64,000 nt of DNA from Rhizobium sp. NFR03 (GCF_900111275.1 NZ_FOGR01000002.1:868001-932000), one strand, 5' to 3'. Positions 54,673 to 63,767 are shown, counted from the first letter of the stretch. Notes: generated by a model not told the origin, from the sequence alone. Numbers and translations are program-made.

Positions 54673-55404
54673 TCAGTCGAACGTGCTGCCGTCCGTACGA
54701 ATGCCGGCTTGCGGAAACGCCTGAAGACCTGCCGAACGCAGCGCCGATACGGCAGATATGACGGCATCTTCTCCCATGTCGAGAGTGGACGCGGCATGGC
54801 GCAGGGCTTCGGCATTCAGCAGGTGGTTGAGAATGCCTGCAAGTTTCCGAGCGATATCCCGGCCATAGGCCTCTTCGGACTTCATCACGGCCTCGCGGGG
54901 GAGTTGTCCATGAAACTGAACGAGAACACCGAGATCGATGGCATCGCGATACCCGACGGCGCGGTCGTAGCAACGGTCGGCATTTGCCAGCAGTTTCTCG
55001 GCGAACATATCCGCGATCGACAACGTGGGGACACCGAGAACCGGATCTCTTTCACCCGTCAGTGCGATCCGGGTCTCTCGGACGATCTCGAATTTGATGG
55101 GCTGGCCTCGATAGGAAAGAAGCATGCGGATGCCGTAGGCGTCCGCCTTCACATCCCGGAGCAACGACACCTCATTCGAGAAGATCGCACCCGGCCCCTC
55201 TTCGATGATCGCGTTGCGCAGGTTCCGGTAACCGGCGGAACTCGCACAGAGGAAATCCAGATCGAGCGACCGCCTGTATTCGCCGAAGCGCAGGACGATC
55301 GCCGTTCCTCCGCCGAAGAAGCACTCTGTCCACTGAAGAACATCGTGGTTCATCGAGGACAGCGCCGCCGCGATTGCCTGATGTTCGCCGCGGATATAGC
55401 GCAT
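54673..55404 (-). CDS. nucleotidyltransferase of AbiEii/AbiGii toxin family
   Basis: This 243-residue protein has the AbiEii core, with FFGGGTAIVLRFGEYRRSLDLDFL (in part, about 29-52): a GGGTA motif and the DxD pair. Further motifs are IKFEIVRETRIAL (about 108-120) and LSIADMFAEKLLANADR (about 132-148). AbiEii-type enzymes are NTP-dependent toxins of type IV-like abortive-infection modules; some pair with unrelated antitoxins. Its ATG overlaps the stop of the small upstream gene by one base (TGATG). It lies between smc and ppdK on the opposite strand. Confidence 0.88.
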   Translation of the reverse strand: MRYIRGEHQAIAAALSSMNHDVLQWTECFFGGGTAIVLRFGEYRRSLDLDFLCASSAGYRNLRNAIIEEGPGAIFSNEVSLLRDVKADAYGIRMLLSYRGQPIKFEIVRETRIALTGERDPVLGVPTLSIADMFAEKLLANADRCYDRAVGYRDAIDLGVLVQFHGQLPREAVMKSEEAYGRDIARKLAGILNHLLNAEALRHAASTLDMGEDAVISAVSALRSAGLQAFPQAGIRTDGSTFD

Positions 55405-55625
55405 CAGACCAGCATGCGGCCATGACCGAATGTATCGGTCAGTTCCCGGATCAACCGAGCTTCCGTCTCCGACAGACGATCCTGATCGACGAACCGCCAG
55501 TTTCGTTCATAAAGGGCAAAGACTTCGTCTGCATCGATTGGACGTGAGGGATCCCTGTTCCAGACGAGGGTTGCAAGCTCGGGGAAATCCGCAGGTACGA
55601 TCTTGTCTGCAAGGCGGTGTCTCAT
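55404..55625 (-). CDS. small putative antitoxin of the AbiEii-like gene
   Basis: This 73-residue acidic protein has no recognised family; landmarks are FPELATLVWNRDPSRPIDAD and FALYERNWRFVDQDRLS. It is far shorter than the usual AbiEi antitoxin (about 200 residues with a winged helix). It is coupled to the AbiEii-like gene by TGATG. The start is either 55625 or an in-frame ATG at 55637; neither has a strong ribosome binding site. An antitoxin role is inferred from position only. Confidence 0.7.
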   Translation of the reverse strand: MRHRLADKIVPADFPELATLVWNRDPSRPIDADEVFALYERNWRFVDQDRLSETEARLIRELTDTFGHGRMLV

Positions 55626-55715
55626 AACCGGATCCATACCAAAAAACAGCGAAAATATCAAAAACGCACAGTTCGGTTGGCAGTGCGTCCACCCACATGT
55701 ACCCCCGCAATAATT

Positions 55716-55732
55716 TTGCTGCAATGCAGCAA
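55716..55732. promoter_or_regulatory. perfect 17-bp palindrome (operator candidate) upstream of ppdK
   Basis: TTGCTGCA-A-TGCAGCAA (8-bp arms) lies 128 bases before the ppdK start. A further TGTGCAGCA half-site lies about 12 bases downstream. The CTGC-N3-GCAG core is like the TGC-rich sites described for PhaR/AniA, regulators of polyhydroxybutyrate metabolism. Confidence 0.5.
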
Positions 55733-55860
55733 TAATCCCGCATGTGCAGCATTCCTAATCGGGGGCTGATGTTGTAGCGTGAAGAGGGAGACGAGGCGGA
55801 CCGACCGGAGTTGCGGGAATGCGGCGCGAGGACGGCTTTAGCCTCAGGGTGGAGACGGAC

Positions 55861-58536
55861 ATGAAGAAGTGGGTTTACACCTTTGGCGGGGGCAAGGCCG
55901 AGGGGCGGGCGCTGGATCACGACCTCCTGGGTGGCAAGGGCGCCAATCTCGCAGAGATGTGCAGCCTGGGTCTGCCGGTGCCGCCGGGTCTCACCATCGT
56001 GACACGCGCCTGCGCGCTCTATTCCGAAAACGGCCGCGCCATTCCCGACAGCCTCAAGGCCGAGGTGCTCGCCGGCATTTCCATCGTCGAGGACATGGCA
56101 GGGCGGCGCTTCGGCGATGCGGAACGGCCGCTGCTCTTGTCCGTTCGCTCCGGCGCGCGCGCCTCCATGCCCGGCATGATGGATACGGTTCTCAATCTCG
56201 GTCTCAACGACGACACGGTCGAGGCGCTGGCGCGCGACAGCGGCGATGCGCGTTTTGCCTGGGACAGCTATCGCCGCTTCATCCAGATGTATGGCGACGT
56301 CGTCATGGGCCTCGACCACGAGGTCTTCGCCGAACTGCTGGAGGACGAGAAGGGGCGGATCGGCAAGGAGCAGGAAACCGATTTCACGGTCGACGAGTGG
56401 CGCCGCCTCGTTGGTCGCTACAAGGATGTCATCGAGGAGGAGACGGGCGATGGATTCCCGCAGGATCCCGCTGTGCAGCTCTGGGGGGCCATCGGCGCTG
56501 TCTTCGCGAGCTGGATGAACCCGCGGGCCATGACCTATCGCCTGCTGCACAATATTCCCGCCGACTGGGGTACGGCGGTCAACGTCCAGACCATGGTGTT
56601 CGGCAATCTCGGCAATGATTCGGCCACCGGCGTCGCCTTCACGCGCAATCCTTCGACCGGCGAAAAGGCGCTTTATGGCGAATTTCTGGTCAATGCGCAG
56701 GGCGAGGACGTGGTGGCCGGCATCCGCACGCCGCAGAACATCACGGAGATCGCCCGTATCGATTCCGGCTCCGACCGGCCCTCGCTCGAAAAGGTGATGC
56801 CGGACGCATTCGCGGAGCTTTGCGCCATCTGCGATCGCCTGGAAGCCCATTATCGCGACATGCAGGATATCGAGTTCACCATCGAGCAGGGCAAGCTGTG
56901 GATGCTGCAGACCCGCTCGGCCAAACGCACGGCGCGCGCTGCGATGAAGGTCGCGGTCGATATGGCCGACGAGCGGCTGATCTCGCGCGAGGAGGCGGTG
57001 GCGCGCATCGATCCCGCATCGCTCGACCAGTTGCTGCACCCGACCATCGATCCCGCCGCCCGCCGCGATATCATCGGCGCGGGTCTCCCCGCATCTCCGG
57101 GTGCGGCGACCGGCGAGATCGTCTTCACCTCGGAAGAGGCGGTGCTGGCGAAGAAGGAAGGCCGAGCCGTCATTCTGGTGCGGGTCGAGACCAGCCCGGA
57201 AGACATTCACGGCATGCATGCGGCCGAAGGCATTCTGACGACGCGCGGCGGCATGACGAGCCACGCGGCCGTCGTCGCGCGCGGCATGGGCATCCCCTGC
57301 GTCTCCGGTGCCGGCAGCATTCGCGTGGATCTGCGCAATGAAAAGCTCGTCGCCGCCGGCACTACCTTTGCCAAGGGCGACGTCATCACCATCGACGGCT
57401 CCTCGGGACAGGTGCTCAAGGGCCGGGTCTCCATGGTCCAGCCGGAACTCTCCGGCGATTTCGGCCGCATCATGGAGTGGGCGGATGCCAGTCGGCGCAT
57501 GACCGTGCGTACCAATGCCGACACGCCGGCCGACGCCCGCGCCGCGCGCTCCTTCGGCGCGGAGGGCATCGGCCTCTGCCGCACCGAGCATATGTTCTTT
57601 GAGGGCGAGCGCATCAACGTCATGCGCGAGATGATTCTGGCTGCCGACGAGGCCGGTCGGCGAACATCGCTCGCCAAGCTCCTGCCGATGCAACGGGCCG
57701 ATTTCACCGAGCTGTTCTCCATCATGCACGGCTTGCCGGTAACGATCCGCCTGCTCGATCCGCCGCTGCACGAGTTCCTGCCGAAGACCGACGAGGAAAT
57801 CGCCGATGTCGCCGTGGCGCTGGGCATGAAGCCGCTGGAACTGCGCCAGCGGGTGGATGCCCTGCACGAGTTCAACCCCATGCTCGGGCATCGCGGCTGC
57901 CGGCTGGCCATTTCCTATCCCGAAATCGTGGAAATGCAGGCCCGGGCGATCTTCGAGGCGGCCGTGCTGGCGGCGCGGGAGACGGGCGCGCCCGTGGTGC
58001 CGGAAATCATGGTGCCGCTGGTGGGGCTGAAGGCCGAACTCGACTACGTCAAGGCGCGGATCGATGCTGTCGCCGCCGAGATCCTGAACGAAGCCGGCGT
58101 CGGCATCGACTATCTCGTCGGCACCATGATCGAGCTGCCGCGCGCCGCACTTCGCGCCCATGTCATCGCCGAGTCCGCCGACTTCTTTTCCTTCGGCACC
58201 AACGACCTGACGCAGACAACCTTCGGTATATCGCGTGACGATGCCGCACAGTTTCTCAACACCTACCGCATGAAGGGCATCATCGATCGCGACCCCTTCG
58301 TTTCGATCGATTATGACGGCGTGGGGGAACTCATCCAGATTGCGGCCGAGCGAGGCCGGGGCACGAAGAACGGCCTCAAGCTCGGCATCTGCGGCGAGCA
58401 TGGCGGCGACCCGGCCTCCATCCGCTTCTGCGAGGAAACCGGTCTCGATTATGTCTCCTGCTCGCCGTTCCGCGTGCCCATCGCCCGCTTGGCGGCTGCG
58501 CAGGCGGCAATCAACGGAAGGGCTTCAGGGGCCTGA
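55861..58536 (+). CDS. ppdK: pyruvate, phosphate dikinase
   Basis: This 891-residue enzyme interconverts pyruvate and PEP. The nucleotide-binding domain begins KKWVYTFGGGKAEG and has GGKGANLAEMCSLGLPVPPG. The swivelling phosphohistidine domain has GGMTSHAAVVARGMGIPCVSG (about 462-482, catalytic His). The C-terminal PEP domain has GLCRTEHMFFE near 571, the metal-site FSFGTNDLTQTTFG near 775, and the catalytic-Cys segment GICGEHGGDP near 841. ATG 55861, with GGAG upstream, was preferred over an in-frame start 42 bases earlier. A palindromic operator candidate lies upstream. Confidence 0.97.
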   Translation: MKKWVYTFGGGKAEGRALDHDLLGGKGANLAEMCSLGLPVPPGLTIVTRACALYSENGRAIPDSLKAEVLAGISIVEDMAGRRFGDAERPLLLSVRSGARASMPGMMDTVLNLGLNDDTVEALARDSGDARFAWDSYRRFIQMYGDVVMGLDHEVFAELLEDEKGRIGKEQETDFTVDEWRRLVGRYKDVIEEETGDGFPQDPAVQLWGAIGAVFASWMNPRAMTYRLLHNIPADWGTAVNVQTMVFGNLGNDSATGVAFTRNPSTGEKALYGEFLVNAQGEDVVAGIRTPQNITEIARIDSGSDRPSLEKVMPDAFAELCAICDRLEAHYRDMQDIEFTIEQGKLWMLQTRSAKRTARAAMKVAVDMADERLISREEAVARIDPASLDQLLHPTIDPAARRDIIGAGLPASPGAATGEIVFTSEEAVLAKKEGRAVILVRVETSPEDIHGMHAAEGILTTRGGMTSHAAVVARGMGIPCVSGAGSIRVDLRNEKLVAAGTTFAKGDVITIDGSSGQVLKGRVSMVQPELSGDFGRIMEWADASRRMTVRTNADTPADARAARSFGAEGIGLCRTEHMFFEGERINVMREMILAADEAGRRTSLAKLLPMQRADFTELFSIMHGLPVTIRLLDPPLHEFLPKTDEEIADVAVALGMKPLELRQRVDALHEFNPMLGHRGCRLAISYPEIVEMQARAIFEAAVLAARETGAPVVPEIMVPLVGLKAELDYVKARIDAVAAEILNEAGVGIDYLVGTMIELPRAALRAHVIAESADFFSFGTNDLTQTTFGISRDDAAQFLNTYRMKGIIDRDPFVSIDYDGVGELIQIAAERGRGTKNGLKLGICGEHGGDPASIRFCEETGLDYVSCSPFRVPIARLAAAQAAINGRASGA

Positions 58537-58644
58537 TTTTTTGAGGTGCGGCCCCAATTTTTGGGTGAAACCCCCTGAGGATTCACAACCGCTTAAAGTT
58601 TCATCAGTACGGAATTAAGCAGATAAGTCTTAAGGACGATTCGG

Positions 58645-60459
58645 ATGACACAGGGACGACGAAGTGCGCGATCGCTCTACTGCAAGTGGAGGCGTGCCTC
58701 CCTTGTCGTAGCGGCTGCACTTGTCGGCATGGCGCTCTGGATCGTCTCGCCATCGGCGACGGCTTATGTCGATGCGGAAAGCAATCTCGTCTCCCTACGG
58801 GAGTATGAAACGATGCTGCGGACGTTGCGCGCGCTGTCGGCCGAGCGCGGTCCGTCCAATGTCGTCATGTCTGTCGAGGTCGGTTCCGATCCCTACGCTC
58901 TGACCCGGCTGCTGGAAGTTCGACGCGCGACCGACAATATGCTGTCGAGCCTGGACCGCACGAAGAACCTGCCGCTCGCCCCGGGCGTCGTCCGCGCCCT
59001 GCGCGAGAATCTGGGCCTTGCTCGCCATCGCATCGACGCCATCACGCAGATACCGCAGGCAGAGCGCTCCCTTGATATGCTGACGCAGGCGATCACGGAT
59101 ATGTTTGCGATCGTGGACGAGCTTCAGCCAGCCGTCGCGCTGGCCGCGGAAACGCTGGAGAAGCGCAATCCCGCTCTCGCTGCCAGCGTCTTCACCGCCC
59201 TCATCGTCACGGATCTGCGCGAGCAGGCCGGCCGGCTGGCAAGCCACATCGTGCCCAGCGTGTCGCGCTCCCTTCCGCTGTCGCAAGACGCGATCGACAG
59301 GATCAATCGCACGCGAGGCAGTATCGACGCGTTGATGCACATGCTCGGCCTGCGTCTCGACGTCTCCGAAGGCAAGCTGCGCCCGCTGATGGGCGAGGTT
59401 CGCCGCCTCTTTATCGGTCGTGGCATCCACCTCATCGAGAGGCTGACTCTGGAGGGGCGATCAGGGGCGGGGCGAGTCGGCGGGCACTACAGCGTTGCAC
59501 CTGCGGGGCTCACCGGCCTCTACGTGCCGACCCTCGTTCCGTTGGAAGATCTGCGCCAGGCCACCATCGACCATATGCTGAAGAACATCGTGCGAAGCCG
59601 GGATTACGCCTTCCTCAGGCTCGTCGGCATGGCGGCAGCAACCATCCTGCTCCTGACGCTGCTGGTCGCGGTCATGCGCCGGCTTTATCTGTCGGTCCTG
59701 CGCCCGTTGCTGACTGCTCATGAAATGATTCTCGGGCTCGCCGAGGAGAGACCGGCCGAGCGACAAGCCATGAGGGCGGATACGCGGGAGATCAACGACC
59801 TCTTCGACGCCATCACGCGGCTGGAAGGCCAGCTTGCCGAACGGCGCGAACTGACGGAACGGCTGCGCTTTCAGGCCGAAACCGATCCGCTGACCGGCCT
59901 CCTCAACCGTTCCCGCTTCCTTGGTCTGGGGAATACGAGATTTGCCGCCGGGATCACCGGGGAGAAAAGGCCCGACACAGGCAGCGGAAAGGTCGAGCAG
60001 AGCCTCGGCGTGCTCTATATCGATCTCGATGGCTTCAAGGCTGTCAACGATACATTCGGCCACTTTGCTGGCGACCAGCTTTTGCGGGAGATCTCCTTCC
60101 GCCTCTCGAACGTCGCGGAGCCGGAAAGCCTGCTCGCGCGCCTTGGCGGCGATGAGTTCGCTTTCTGTACGCTTGGGTTCGATATGGCGGGTCTCGAAGC
60201 TTTCGCAAGCCGCATCCTGCTGCAGTTCAACAAGCCGATCGATCTGGACGGCCTTCCCGTCCGGGTTGGCGCGAGCATCGGCATTGCCTTGATGGCGGCC
60301 GGGCAGGTGCCGGAGGCGCGCATTTCCTCCTTCTCGCAACTCTGTTCGAATGCGGACATGGCGCTTTATGATGCCAAGCGAAACGGGCGTAACACCTACC
60401 GCATCTTCGACAGCGAGGTGCAATACCCACTGCCAGAGCGTCAGGCGCTGACGGCCTGA
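58645..60459 (+). CDS. diguanylate cyclase with periplasmic helical sensor
   Basis: This 604-residue membrane protein has a first helix at about 17-37, a long helical periplasmic region (about 38-325) and a second helix at about 327-350. A HAMP-like linker (about 350-410) precedes a GGDEF domain (about 415-590). The cyclase site is intact: DLDGFKAVNDTFGHFAGDQLL and RLGGDEFAF. The I-site RxxD is not obvious. The sensed signal is unknown. It starts 109 bases after ppdK, with AAGGA upstream of the ATG. Confidence 0.9.
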   Translation: MTQGRRSARSLYCKWRRASLVVAAALVGMALWIVSPSATAYVDAESNLVSLREYETMLRTLRALSAERGPSNVVMSVEVGSDPYALTRLLEVRRATDNMLSSLDRTKNLPLAPGVVRALRENLGLARHRIDAITQIPQAERSLDMLTQAITDMFAIVDELQPAVALAAETLEKRNPALAASVFTALIVTDLREQAGRLASHIVPSVSRSLPLSQDAIDRINRTRGSIDALMHMLGLRLDVSEGKLRPLMGEVRRLFIGRGIHLIERLTLEGRSGAGRVGGHYSVAPAGLTGLYVPTLVPLEDLRQATIDHMLKNIVRSRDYAFLRLVGMAAATILLLTLLVAVMRRLYLSVLRPLLTAHEMILGLAEERPAERQAMRADTREINDLFDAITRLEGQLAERRELTERLRFQAETDPLTGLLNRSRFLGLGNTRFAAGITGEKRPDTGSGKVEQSLGVLYIDLDGFKAVNDTFGHFAGDQLLREISFRLSNVAEPESLLARLGGDEFAFCTLGFDMAGLEAFASRILLQFNKPIDLDGLPVRVGASIGIALMAAGQVPEARISSFSQLCSNADMALYDAKRNGRNTYRIFDSEVQYPLPERQALTA

Positions 60460-60502
60460 CGTCGCTCATCCCGAGACAGGCGACGGCTTACGGAATCTCG
60501 AC

Positions 60503-60946
60503 CTACATTCGCTGAAACACATCCACGAAGGCCTGCGCGAAACGGGCAAGGCCTGTGGTGCGCTCATTTGGCTTCTCGATGCGGATCGACGTTCCGTCGG
60601 CCTCCAGGCAGGCAAAGATCGTTTCGCTGCCGACACCGTTGTCACGCGGGATCCGCAGCACGGCGATCCGCTGGCAGTTCTCGACAAGGCCGGAGGCGGG
60701 GAGGTCGAAGAGGAATGCCCCCTTGAGATCGGCGGCAGCGGCGCGCACCCTGTCGGAAAAACCGTCTCCATCCGGCGCCATGCCGTCGAGCGACAGTTCG
60801 AGCTCCAGCATTTCCATGGTGAATTCGAAGGCGCCGCCATCCGGCGTGCCCGTCGCCGGCTGAGTCTTGGCCGGCTGGGCCTTGCCCAGCTCAACCTTGC
60901 CCGGCTGGATCTGGGCGGAATGGGTTTCGATATCGGCAGTACGCAT
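60503..60946 (-). CDS. hypothetical protein (147 residues)
   Basis: It was not recognised. The N-terminal 40 residues are a low-complexity Lys/Gln/Pro/Thr-rich stretch with KAQPAKTQPATG-type repeats. The remainder has alpha/beta character, with MEMLELELSLDGMAPDGDGF and IAVLRIPRDNGVGSETIFACLE. It has no signal peptide. A GAAGG lies 7 bases before the ATG at 60946; an ATG 9 bases earlier is possible. An EcfG-type promoter lies about 150 bases upstream on the same strand, suggesting stress control. Confidence 0.65.
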   Translation of the reverse strand: MRTADIETHSAQIQPGKVELGKAQPAKTQPATGTPDGGAFEFTMEMLELELSLDGMAPDGDGFSDRVRAAAADLKGAFLFDLPASGLVENCQRIAVLRIPRDNGVGSETIFACLEADGTSIRIEKPNERTTGLARFAQAFVDVFQRM

Positions 60947-61096
60947 GGTCGTCATCCCTTCGCAACCGGCCTGATCCGTTGAACCAGGCCCGACCGCAGC
61001 CTTGCACCCGCTGGTTCGAACGCGGATTCTGTTAACAAGAATGGCAATTTCGTGGCCATGCGTCTCCCGGTTGAGGAATTTCACAAGGCGCTTACC

Positions 61097-61121
61097 AACG
61101 CGCTCGTTGCCGAAAGGTTCC
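61097..61121 (-). promoter_or_regulatory. EcfG-type promoter upstream of the 147-residue hypothetical gene
   Basis: On the reverse strand GGAAC (61121-61117), 16 bases, then CGTT (61100-61097) matches the EcfG consensus with exactly the spacing seen before csbD. The distance to the start codon at 60946 is about 150 bases. Confidence 0.6.
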
Positions 61122-61148
61122 CAACCGCGGATGTCGGCAGATTGCAGG

Positions 61149-61167
61149 CAGGGGAAACGTTCCCCTG
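61149..61167. other. perfect hairpin in the divergent intergenic region
   Basis: CAGGGGAA, three bases, TTCCCCTG: 8-bp arms with no T-run on either strand, so it is more like an operator or RNA structure than a terminator. Confidence 0.4.
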
Positions 61168-61375
61168 TCGACGGACGCAGCATGGTGTAAGAGTTTGTTT
61201 GCAAAGCCGGTGGCAGAAACTTGGCGTAGAATATTCTCGCTCCGCCAGAATTTTCGACACACCGGGGCGCGAAGAGCAATCACGGCTCGATCCGCAGCGG
61301 TTATCGAACAGACAGTCCGGGGACGGGTCGCGGCGCAATGGCCGTACAGAGGCAGAGACAGAGGTTCGGCCGGCA

Positions 61376-62368
61376 ATGATTACCTATGAGCGCCCGATTT
61401 CCCACGCCGCCCGCTGGGCGCGCCACGTCGCGCGGCTTGCCTTCGCCATGTTCGTTCTGTCTCTTGCCGCCCATCGCTTCGGGTCCCTTTCCAGCACGCT
61501 TTTCGTCACACTCGTCCTCGTCAGCGCGGGGCTGGCGCTGGTGGCCGTCATTCTCTCCGTCATCGGCTTCGTGCGCCTGTGGCAGGTGGCGGCCGTCGGC
61601 GGCATCGCATCGACCATGGCCTTGCTCTATGCAGCGCTCCCGCTTGCCGCCGCCGGGCTTGCCCTCGTGCAGGTGGTGGAAAAGCCCGCGATCACCGATG
61701 TCTCCACCGATCTCGCAACGCCGCCTCCTTTTATCCGGGACCGGCCGATCGAGACGGGCTGGTTGACGCCCGCAGCTCCCGTCGTCGCCGACCGCCAGGC
61801 ACAGGCGCGCGCCTATCCCGCCCTCACGGGTCGTCGTTACGACGGCGCGCTCGACCGGGTGCTCACCGGCGTGCGCACGGTGGCCGACCAGTCGGGCATC
61901 GCCATCGTCGCGGAAGAAGGCCTTGAAAATGCCGAGCCGGATTTCGAGGATCTTGCGCTGAGGGCGGAGCCTCCGGCCGATCCCCAGCGAGACGCTCTTG
62001 CGAAATCCCCCGGAAAAGGGACCGGAAAGACGACGGGGAGAACGGCGGGAAAAGCGGGACGGGATCCCACGGCTGCGCGCGACCCGGGCCCTGTTCCCAT
62101 TCCGCTTTCGCGCCCGAAGCTGGAGGTGGCGCCCATGCCGCCCGGCCGGAAAGCCGGCGACATCCTGTTGCAGGGAGAAAGCCGCAGCCGCATCGCAGGC
62201 TTTCGCTTCGACCTTGTCATTCGCCTTCGCGAGGAGTCCGAAACGACCTTCGTGGATATCCGCGTCGCCTCCCGCCTCGGCCACCACGACCTAGGCCTCG
62301 ACGCCGCTGCGGCCGAACGCTTCCTCCACGCGCTCGACGCGGAGCTACTGGGCATCGCGGGGGACTGA
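61376..62368 (+). CDS. DUF1499 family membrane protein
   Basis: This 330-residue protein has three N-terminal transmembrane helices (about 20-40, 45-65 and 70-100). A DUF1499-type domain follows, ending in IAGFRFDLVIRLREESETTFVDIRVASRLGHHDLG (in part, about 278-312). The middle (about 215-260) is a low-complexity Lys/Gly/Thr/Pro insertion with KSPGKGTGKTTGRTAGKAG repeats, which is unusual for the family. Function unknown. ATG 61376 starts just before the first helix; the longer frame is not supported. Confidence 0.85.
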   Translation: MITYERPISHAARWARHVARLAFAMFVLSLAAHRFGSLSSTLFVTLVLVSAGLALVAVILSVIGFVRLWQVAAVGGIASTMALLYAALPLAAAGLALVQVVEKPAITDVSTDLATPPPFIRDRPIETGWLTPAAPVVADRQAQARAYPALTGRRYDGALDRVLTGVRTVADQSGIAIVAEEGLENAEPDFEDLALRAEPPADPQRDALAKSPGKGTGKTTGRTAGKAGRDPTAARDPGPVPIPLSRPKLEVAPMPPGRKAGDILLQGESRSRIAGFRFDLVIRLREESETTFVDIRVASRLGHHDLGLDAAAAERFLHALDAELLGIAGD

Positions 62369-62392
62369 CCCGCAGGACCGCAGGGAAACGAC

Positions 62393-63337
62393 CTAAACCG
62401 CATCCCCGGCCAGACGATAGTGCCCCATCAGCGCGGGAGGGCCGTCAGTGACAACAAGCCCGCGTTCCACCAGATCCTCCAGATGCGCCAGCACCGACAG
62501 CGCCGCCGCCCCATGCAGCCGGGGATCGGTGGAGGCATAGAGCGCCTGCACGATCTCCGCTATCCCCCGATCGCCGCGGCGGATGCGCTCCAGCACGCCG
62601 CGCTCGCGCATGCGCCGGTGCGCGCGCAGGCCGCGCAGGAATTTCGCGGGCTCCCTCACCGGGCCGCCATGGCCCGGCAGATAGAGCCGGTCGTCGCGCG
62701 CCAGCATCTTGTCGAGCGAGGCCATATAGTCACGCATCGAGCCGTCCGGCGGCGCGACGATGCTCGTCGCCCAGGCCATCACGTGGTCGGCGGAAAAGAC
62801 GATGCCCGTGTTGTCGAGCGCAAAAGACAGGTGGTTCACCGTATGCCCCGGCGTGGCAAGCGCGGTCAGTGCCCAGCCGTCGCCCTCGATCGTCGCGCCG
62901 TCGGCAAGGGTCAGATCGGGCGCGAAATCCATATCGGAGCTTTCCGAAAACGGATTGACCTCGCCGTCGTGAAGCGGCCGCGACGGCCGGTGCGGGCCTT
63001 CCGCCGCGATCACCCCGCCCACTTCTGCCTGCAGAACGCGGGCCAGCGGCGCATGATCGCGATGCGTATGGCTGACGAAGATATGGCTGACCGGCCGCCC
63101 GTCGATGGCCCGCAGGAGCGCCGCCAGATGCGCGTCGTCCAGCGGACCGGGATCGATCACCGCCAGCCTGCGCTCGCCGACGATATAGCTGTTCGTACCG
63201 TGGAAGGTGAACGGCCCGGGATTATCGACCGTCAACCGCCGCACGCCATCGGCGACCTCGACCGCCTGCCCATGCGCCGGCTCGAAAGCGAGCTCGAAAT
63301 GCGGCTCTTCCTCGCTCTCCAGAGGTGCGCCGCTCAC
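62393..63337 (-). CDS. metallo-beta-lactamase fold hydrolase
   Basis: This 314-residue MBL-fold hydrolase has the zinc-binding motif SHTHRDHAPL (HxHxDH, about 92-101), further His in TPGHTVNHLSF and Asp in FSADHVMAW, and LYLPGHGGPV at the family's C-terminal position. A winged-helix-like C-terminal region (about 240-314) resembles the LACTB2/RNase-like group. The substrate is unknown. The start is a GTG that overlaps the cupin gene stop (GTGA), so the two are coupled. Confidence 0.88.
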   Translation of the reverse strand: MSGAPLESEEEPHFELAFEPAHGQAVEVADGVRRLTVDNPGPFTFHGTNSYIVGERRLAVIDPGPLDDAHLAALLRAIDGRPVSHIFVSHTHRDHAPLARVLQAEVGGVIAAEGPHRPSRPLHDGEVNPFSESSDMDFAPDLTLADGATIEGDGWALTALATPGHTVNHLSFALDNTGIVFSADHVMAWATSIVAPPDGSMRDYMASLDKMLARDDRLYLPGHGGPVREPAKFLRGLRAHRRMRERGVLERIRRGDRGIAEIVQALYASTDPRLHGAAALSVLAHLEDLVERGLVVTDGPPALMGHYRLAGDAV

Positions 63338-63630
63338 TTGAGTTCGATCTCGATGAAGCTCATGGGTTCGGTGCCGGCATTGACGACATTGTGCTCCACC
63401 CCCGCATCGCGCCGGTAGACCGCGCCCTTGGCGACATCGAATTCCCGCTCGCCTTGCGCATCCTCGATCCGGAACCGGCAATCCGTCATCGGCACGACGA
63501 CATAACCGAGCCCGTGCACATGATGCCCCGTCTCCGCGCCGGGCGCGAAATCCCACTGCGTCACGCGCATGACGGCATCATCGCTGATCACCGTCGGCCG
63601 CGCCGGCATCCGAGCCCGATATCCCGCCAT
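63334..63630 (-). CDS. cupin domain protein
   Basis: This 98-residue single-domain cupin has the first metal-binding motif GAETGHHVHGLGYVV (about 31-45, with His pairs). The second, GAVYRRDAGVEHNVVN (about 70-85), keeps one His. The metal and substrate are unknown. It precedes the MBL-fold hydrolase gene with overlapping stop and start, an order seen in other rhizobia. Confidence 0.88.
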   Translation of the reverse strand: MAGYRARMPARPTVISDDAVMRVTQWDFAPGAETGHHVHGLGYVVVPMTDCRFRIEDAQGEREFDVAKGAVYRRDAGVEHNVVNAGTEPMSFIEIELK

Positions 63631-63767
63631 CCATTTCTCCTTGCGACCGCGTTCAAAAGGAACCTAAAGCGTCTTCGGCAAATCCGAAAGACCGCGACGC
63701 GCTTGAGGGAAACGTACCCGCACAAACCGGCTCTTCCCACAAACTTGCCACCGAACAAACTTACCCG

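Larger units (their letters stand above)
60947..61375. other. divergent intergenic region with stress promoter and hairpin
   Basis: This 429-bp stretch is without a supportable gene, between the divergent 147-residue hypothetical gene and the DUF1499 gene. It contains the reverse-strand EcfG-type promoter at 61097-61121 and a hairpin of CAGGGGAA-ACG-TTCCCCTG at 61149-61167. Confidence 0.6.
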
